This document shows, one piece after another, positions 61,450 to 64,000 of a DNA stretch of 64,000 bases. The DNA lies in assembly GCA_964628195.1 (NCBI GenBank), contig CAZVPF010000003.1, forward strand, positions 62,001-126,000, given 5' to 3'. This DNA comes from CAZVPF01 sp964628195. GTDB lineage: Bacteria; Planctomycetota; Phycisphaerae; Sedimentisphaerales; Anaerohalosphaeraceae. Numbering within the stretch: the stretch's first letter is position 1; every line of letters begins with the position of its first letter. A model generated the notes under the pieces. It worked only from the letters and a program-made list of their open reading frames with translations, did not search any database and had not been told where the DNA came from. A program made the translations under genes and the position numbers.

Positions 61450-63327
61450 ATGGCGAAAAAGCGTAAAGCTGATGATAACCAGTTAAGTCTCTTTGAAGCA
61501 GAGGAAACGGATTCTACAGTGACTGCAAAGAAAAGCGAAAAGACTGCAAAAAAGAAAACTTCAGCCGCTTCGGCGAAGAAAAAATCGAGCAAAAAAACGG
61601 TCAAAAAGACCGCTAAAAAAACGACAAAGACCAAAAAGACAACCGGGGCCGAACAGCCGGTAACCAGCGAACCGGCCCCGGAACCTTTTGCGGAACAGGA
61701 CGCACCGACTGGCCCTGTCAGAAAGTCAAGAAAACGCAGCTCAAAGGCTGCGACCGCTGAGAGCATGGCGTCAAAGCAGCGTGACATCAGCGTAAGCGAA
61801 TTTTTCGCAAAGAACAGGCACCTGCTTGGGTTCGACAATCCAAAGAAAGCTTTGCTTACAGCGGTAAAGGAAGCAGTCGATAACTCGCTTGACGCATGTG
61901 AAGAGGCCCACATCCTGCCGAACCTGGTTATCACCATTAAGGAAATACCCAAGTCGGATAACAAGTATTTCCTTAATATAACGGACAACGGCCCGGGCAT
62001 TGTCAAAAAGCACGTGCCCAACATCTTCGCCAAGCTGCTTTACGGCAGCAAGTTCCATACGCTCAAGATGAGTCGCGGCCAGCAGGGAATCGGAATTAGC
62101 GCAGCGGGTATGTACGGACTGCTCACCACGGGTGAACCGGTGCAGATTATCACAAGGACCAACCCCAAGCAGAAAGCGACACATTATCACCTGCAGATAG
62201 ATACGACCAAGAACAAGCCGGAGATCGTACTTGACGAGGAATGCGAATTTGTAAATCCCACAGGCACGAGTGTTACGATCATTCTTGAGGGCAGGTATCA
62301 GAAAGGACGGCAAAGCGTCGATGATTACATCGAGCAGACCGCTATGGCCAACCCTCATGCAAGCATAGTATACAACGCACCCGACGGCAACCAGTACAGC
62401 TTTGAAAGACAAAGTGACGAGCTGCCTTTCATACCCATCGAGATCAAGCCCCATCCTTATGGCGTTGAGATCGGTGTGCTGTTCAAGATGGCGCGAGGCA
62501 GTTCGAGCAAAACGGTGTCAGAATTTTTGCGTAACGATTTCTCGCGCATCAGCCCCAGGCTCGCAGCGGATATATGTAAGAAAGCGAAAATCTCGGCAAG
62601 GACACGCGTTACAAAGCTTACTCTTAAAGAAGCCGAGCAGCTTTATAAAACGATAAACGAAACAAAGATAATGGCCCCATCCAGCGACTGCATAGGCCCC
62701 ATCGGTGAGGAAAAGCTGCTGGAAGGCATTACCCGCGTGGTCGATGCGGAGTTTTACACGAGCTGCACGAGAAAACCATCGGTGTACCGGGGCAATCCTT
62801 TCCTGGTCGAAGCGGCCCTTGCATACGGTTTCAAGGACCGGGATAAAAAAGAAAACGGTGAAACCGACAACCAGCCGACCCTGAGGCTGACGAGGATTGC
62901 CAACCGTGTTCCATTGTTATATCAGCAGTCGGCATGCGCAGTCCACAAGGGAGTAGTTGAAACAAACTGGCGAAACTACGGGCTGACGCAAAGTCGCGGA
63001 GCCCTGCCGCAAGGCCCTCTCGTGCTGATGGTACACATCGCTTCGGTGTGGGTTCCTTTTACCTCGGAATCCAAGGAGGCGATAGCGCATTATCCGGAGA
63101 TAATAAAAGAGATAAAGCTGGCTGTACAGGAGTGCGGCAGGAAACTGGGGATGCACGTTCGCAGGCAGCGGCGGATACGCGATGAAATGGTAAAAAGAAG
63201 CTATATCGAAACGTACCTGCCCCACATCGGCGAGGCTCTTCGCGACATACTTACACTAAAAGAAAACCAGGTAACCCGGGTGGTCGGCAACCTGAAAGAA
63301 ACGCTGGAGAAGACGAGAAAGTTATAA
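61450..63327 (+). CDS. top6B: DNA topoisomerase VI subunit B with Lys-rich N-terminal tail
   Basis: A 625-residue GHKL-ATPase that drives a type IIB topoisomerase. The N-box AVKEAVDNSLDACEEA is near 138, the G1 motif ITDNGPGIVKKH near 176 and the G2 motif GQQGIGISAAGMYG near 208; the H2TH and transducer regions follow (VTKLTLKEAEQLYKTINET). Family members have about 530 residues. The extra 105 residues at the N-terminus are rich in Lys, Thr and Ala and start with QLSLF at residues 11-15. The catalytic A subunit is not adjacent. GGGAG precedes the ATG. Confidence 0.9.
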   Translation: MAKKRKADDNQLSLFEAEETDSTVTAKKSEKTAKKKTSAASAKKKSSKKTVKKTAKKTTKTKKTTGAEQPVTSEPAPEPFAEQDAPTGPVRKSRKRSSKAATAESMASKQRDISVSEFFAKNRHLLGFDNPKKALLTAVKEAVDNSLDACEEAHILPNLVITIKEIPKSDNKYFLNITDNGPGIVKKHVPNIFAKLLYGSKFHTLKMSRGQQGIGISAAGMYGLLTTGEPVQIITRTNPKQKATHYHLQIDTTKNKPEIVLDEECEFVNPTGTSVTIILEGRYQKGRQSVDDYIEQTAMANPHASIVYNAPDGNQYSFERQSDELPFIPIEIKPHPYGVEIGVLFKMARGSSSKTVSEFLRNDFSRISPRLAADICKKAKISARTRVTKLTLKEAEQLYKTINETKIMAPSSDCIGPIGEEKLLEGITRVVDAEFYTSCTRKPSVYRGNPFLVEAALAYGFKDRDKKENGETDNQPTLRLTRIANRVPLLYQQSACAVHKGVVETNWRNYGLTQSRGALPQGPLVLMVHIASVWVPFTSESKEAIAHYPEIIKEIKLAVQECGRKLGMHVRRQRRIRDEMVKRSYIETYLPHIGEALRDILTLKENQVTRVVGNLKETLEKTRKL

Positions 63328-63345
63328 TTTATCATTGAGGGTGAA

Positions 63346-64000
63346 ATGGCTGAGTTAATTATAAGCATAAGCGGCATGAGGGGGATAATCGGAGAAAATC
63401 TCATGCCTGATGTCGCCGCCAAATACGGGGCCGCGTTCGGAACTTTTCTAAATCGCAGCAACACCCGCAAACTCGCTGAAAGGCTCAAGGTCTGCGTGGG
63501 CAGGGACTCAAGGCCTTCCGGACAGATGATCGCCTCGGCGGTTACCGCGGGGCTTACAAGTTGCGGCATCGACGTGGTGGACCTCGGCATCGTTACGACC
63601 CCGTGCGTGGGCGTAATGCTCAGGCACCTCAAATGCGCAGGCGGGGTCGTCATAACCGCCTCGCACAATCCCACACCATACAACGGCATCAAGCTGCTGC
63701 TTGATAACGGCATAGCCCCGCCGAAACCGCTGGCGGAAAAGATTCGCGAAATATACTTTCAAGATGATCTCGAATACTGCGACTCGGTCAACTGCGGCAC
63801 TGTCGAGCACAACACCGAAACCGATGCCATACATATTGAAAAAACACTTGCCACTGTTGACGTTGAGCTTATTAAAAAGCAAAATTATAAAGTCGTGCTG
63901 GACAGTGTAAACGGCGCAGGCGGACGGATAGGCAAAAAGCTGCTGGAAGCTCTAGGCTGTGAAGTTGTGGGCATGAACATCGAGCAGACCGGTCTTTTCG
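63346..64000 (+). CDS. phosphoglucosamine/phosphomannomutase, 3' truncated
   Basis: The first 218 codons of an alpha-D-phosphohexomutase, cut by the window edge. N-terminal GMRGIIGENLMPDVAAKYG and the phosphoserine loop VVITASHNPTPYNGIKLL (Ser near residue 105) are characteristic. GlmM-type and ManB-type enzymes cannot be told apart from this part. GAGGGTG precedes the ATG at 63346, 18 bases after the topoisomerase gene. Confidence 0.85.
   Translation, partial: MAELIISISGMRGIIGENLMPDVAAKYGAAFGTFLNRSNTRKLAERLKVCVGRDSRPSGQMIASAVTAGLTSCGIDVVDLGIVTTPCVGVMLRHLKCAGGVVITASHNPTPYNGIKLLLDNGIAPPKPLAEKIREIYFQDDLEYCDSVNCGTVEHNTETDAIHIEKTLATVDVELIKKQNYKVVLDSVNGAGGRIGKKLLEALGCEVVGMNIEQTGLF

Noticed and set aside
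60123..62033. Long minus-strand reading frame across serA and the topoisomerase gene
   Set aside because: It is antisense to two genes with clear motifs and shows no domain; open frames opposite GC-biased codons are common.

Overview
The window looks like a chromosomal segment of a Planctomycetota bacterium, most likely of the Phycisphaerae type (inference). The grounds are a dockerin-like C-terminus on a secreted protein, zinc-ribbon signal peptidases with a large insertion, very large type II secretion pseudopilins, a bifunctional fucokinase/GDP-fucose pyrophosphorylase, and a topoisomerase VI B subunit next to ordinary bacterial housekeeping genes. GC is moderate, genes are densely packed, and most starts have a recognisable Shine-Dalgarno sequence. 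No CRISPR array, insertion sequence, integrase, rRNA or phage module was seen. One tRNA gene (Arg, CCT anticodon) is present.

Layout. 1-8.6 kb: a truncated right-handed beta-helix protein, a convergent fucose-activation enzyme, and two tandem signal peptidases behind a clear sigma-70 promoter. 8.6-13.7 kb: a small unknown protein, gyrA, holA and an SPFH (HflC-like) membrane protein. 13.7-22.8 kb: a methyl-accepting chemotaxis protein, an XRE-cupin regulator, two small heat-shock proteins behind a sigma-54 promoter, a DUF1638-hydantoinase fusion, a NUDIX-like protein and a secreted dockerin-like protein. 22.8-33.1 kb (minus strand): a pseudopilus/secretion locus with a short secretin, PilO-like and PilM-PilN-like proteins, a PilX-like protein, five pilin-like proteins, GspF and GspE.

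33.4-39.3 kb: tRNA-Arg, a metallo-hydrolase with an Mrp-type ATPase, CheW, and an overlapping fumarase-beta / YchF GTPase / CinA operon. 39.3-55.8 kb (plus strand): a second pseudopilus/secretion locus with two GspE/PilB ATPases, a PilT, GspF, seven pilin-like proteins (several two to three times the usual size) and a 1024-residue GspK-like protein. 55.8-64 kb: a secreted unknown and an inositol-phosphatase-like enzyme on the minus strand, then DUF2752, a lipoprotein, serA, topoisomerase VI subunit B and a truncated phosphohexomutase on the plus strand.

How the genes work together. The two pseudopilus loci hold four motor ATPases, two platform proteins, twelve class III signal-peptide proteins and two further pilus-tip-like proteins, so they probably build two distinct machines (a T2SS and a T4P-like system, or two secretion systems). 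The retraction ATPase PilT and the nearby CheW and chemoreceptor suggest a motility link, but that is inference. No prepilin peptidase lies in the window. The most unusual points are the sigma-54 promoter on the small heat-shock operon, the topoisomerase VI B protein with a lysine-rich tail and a clamp-binding-like motif, the signal peptidases split by a large insertion, and the pseudopilin fused to a Trp-Lys repeat domain.
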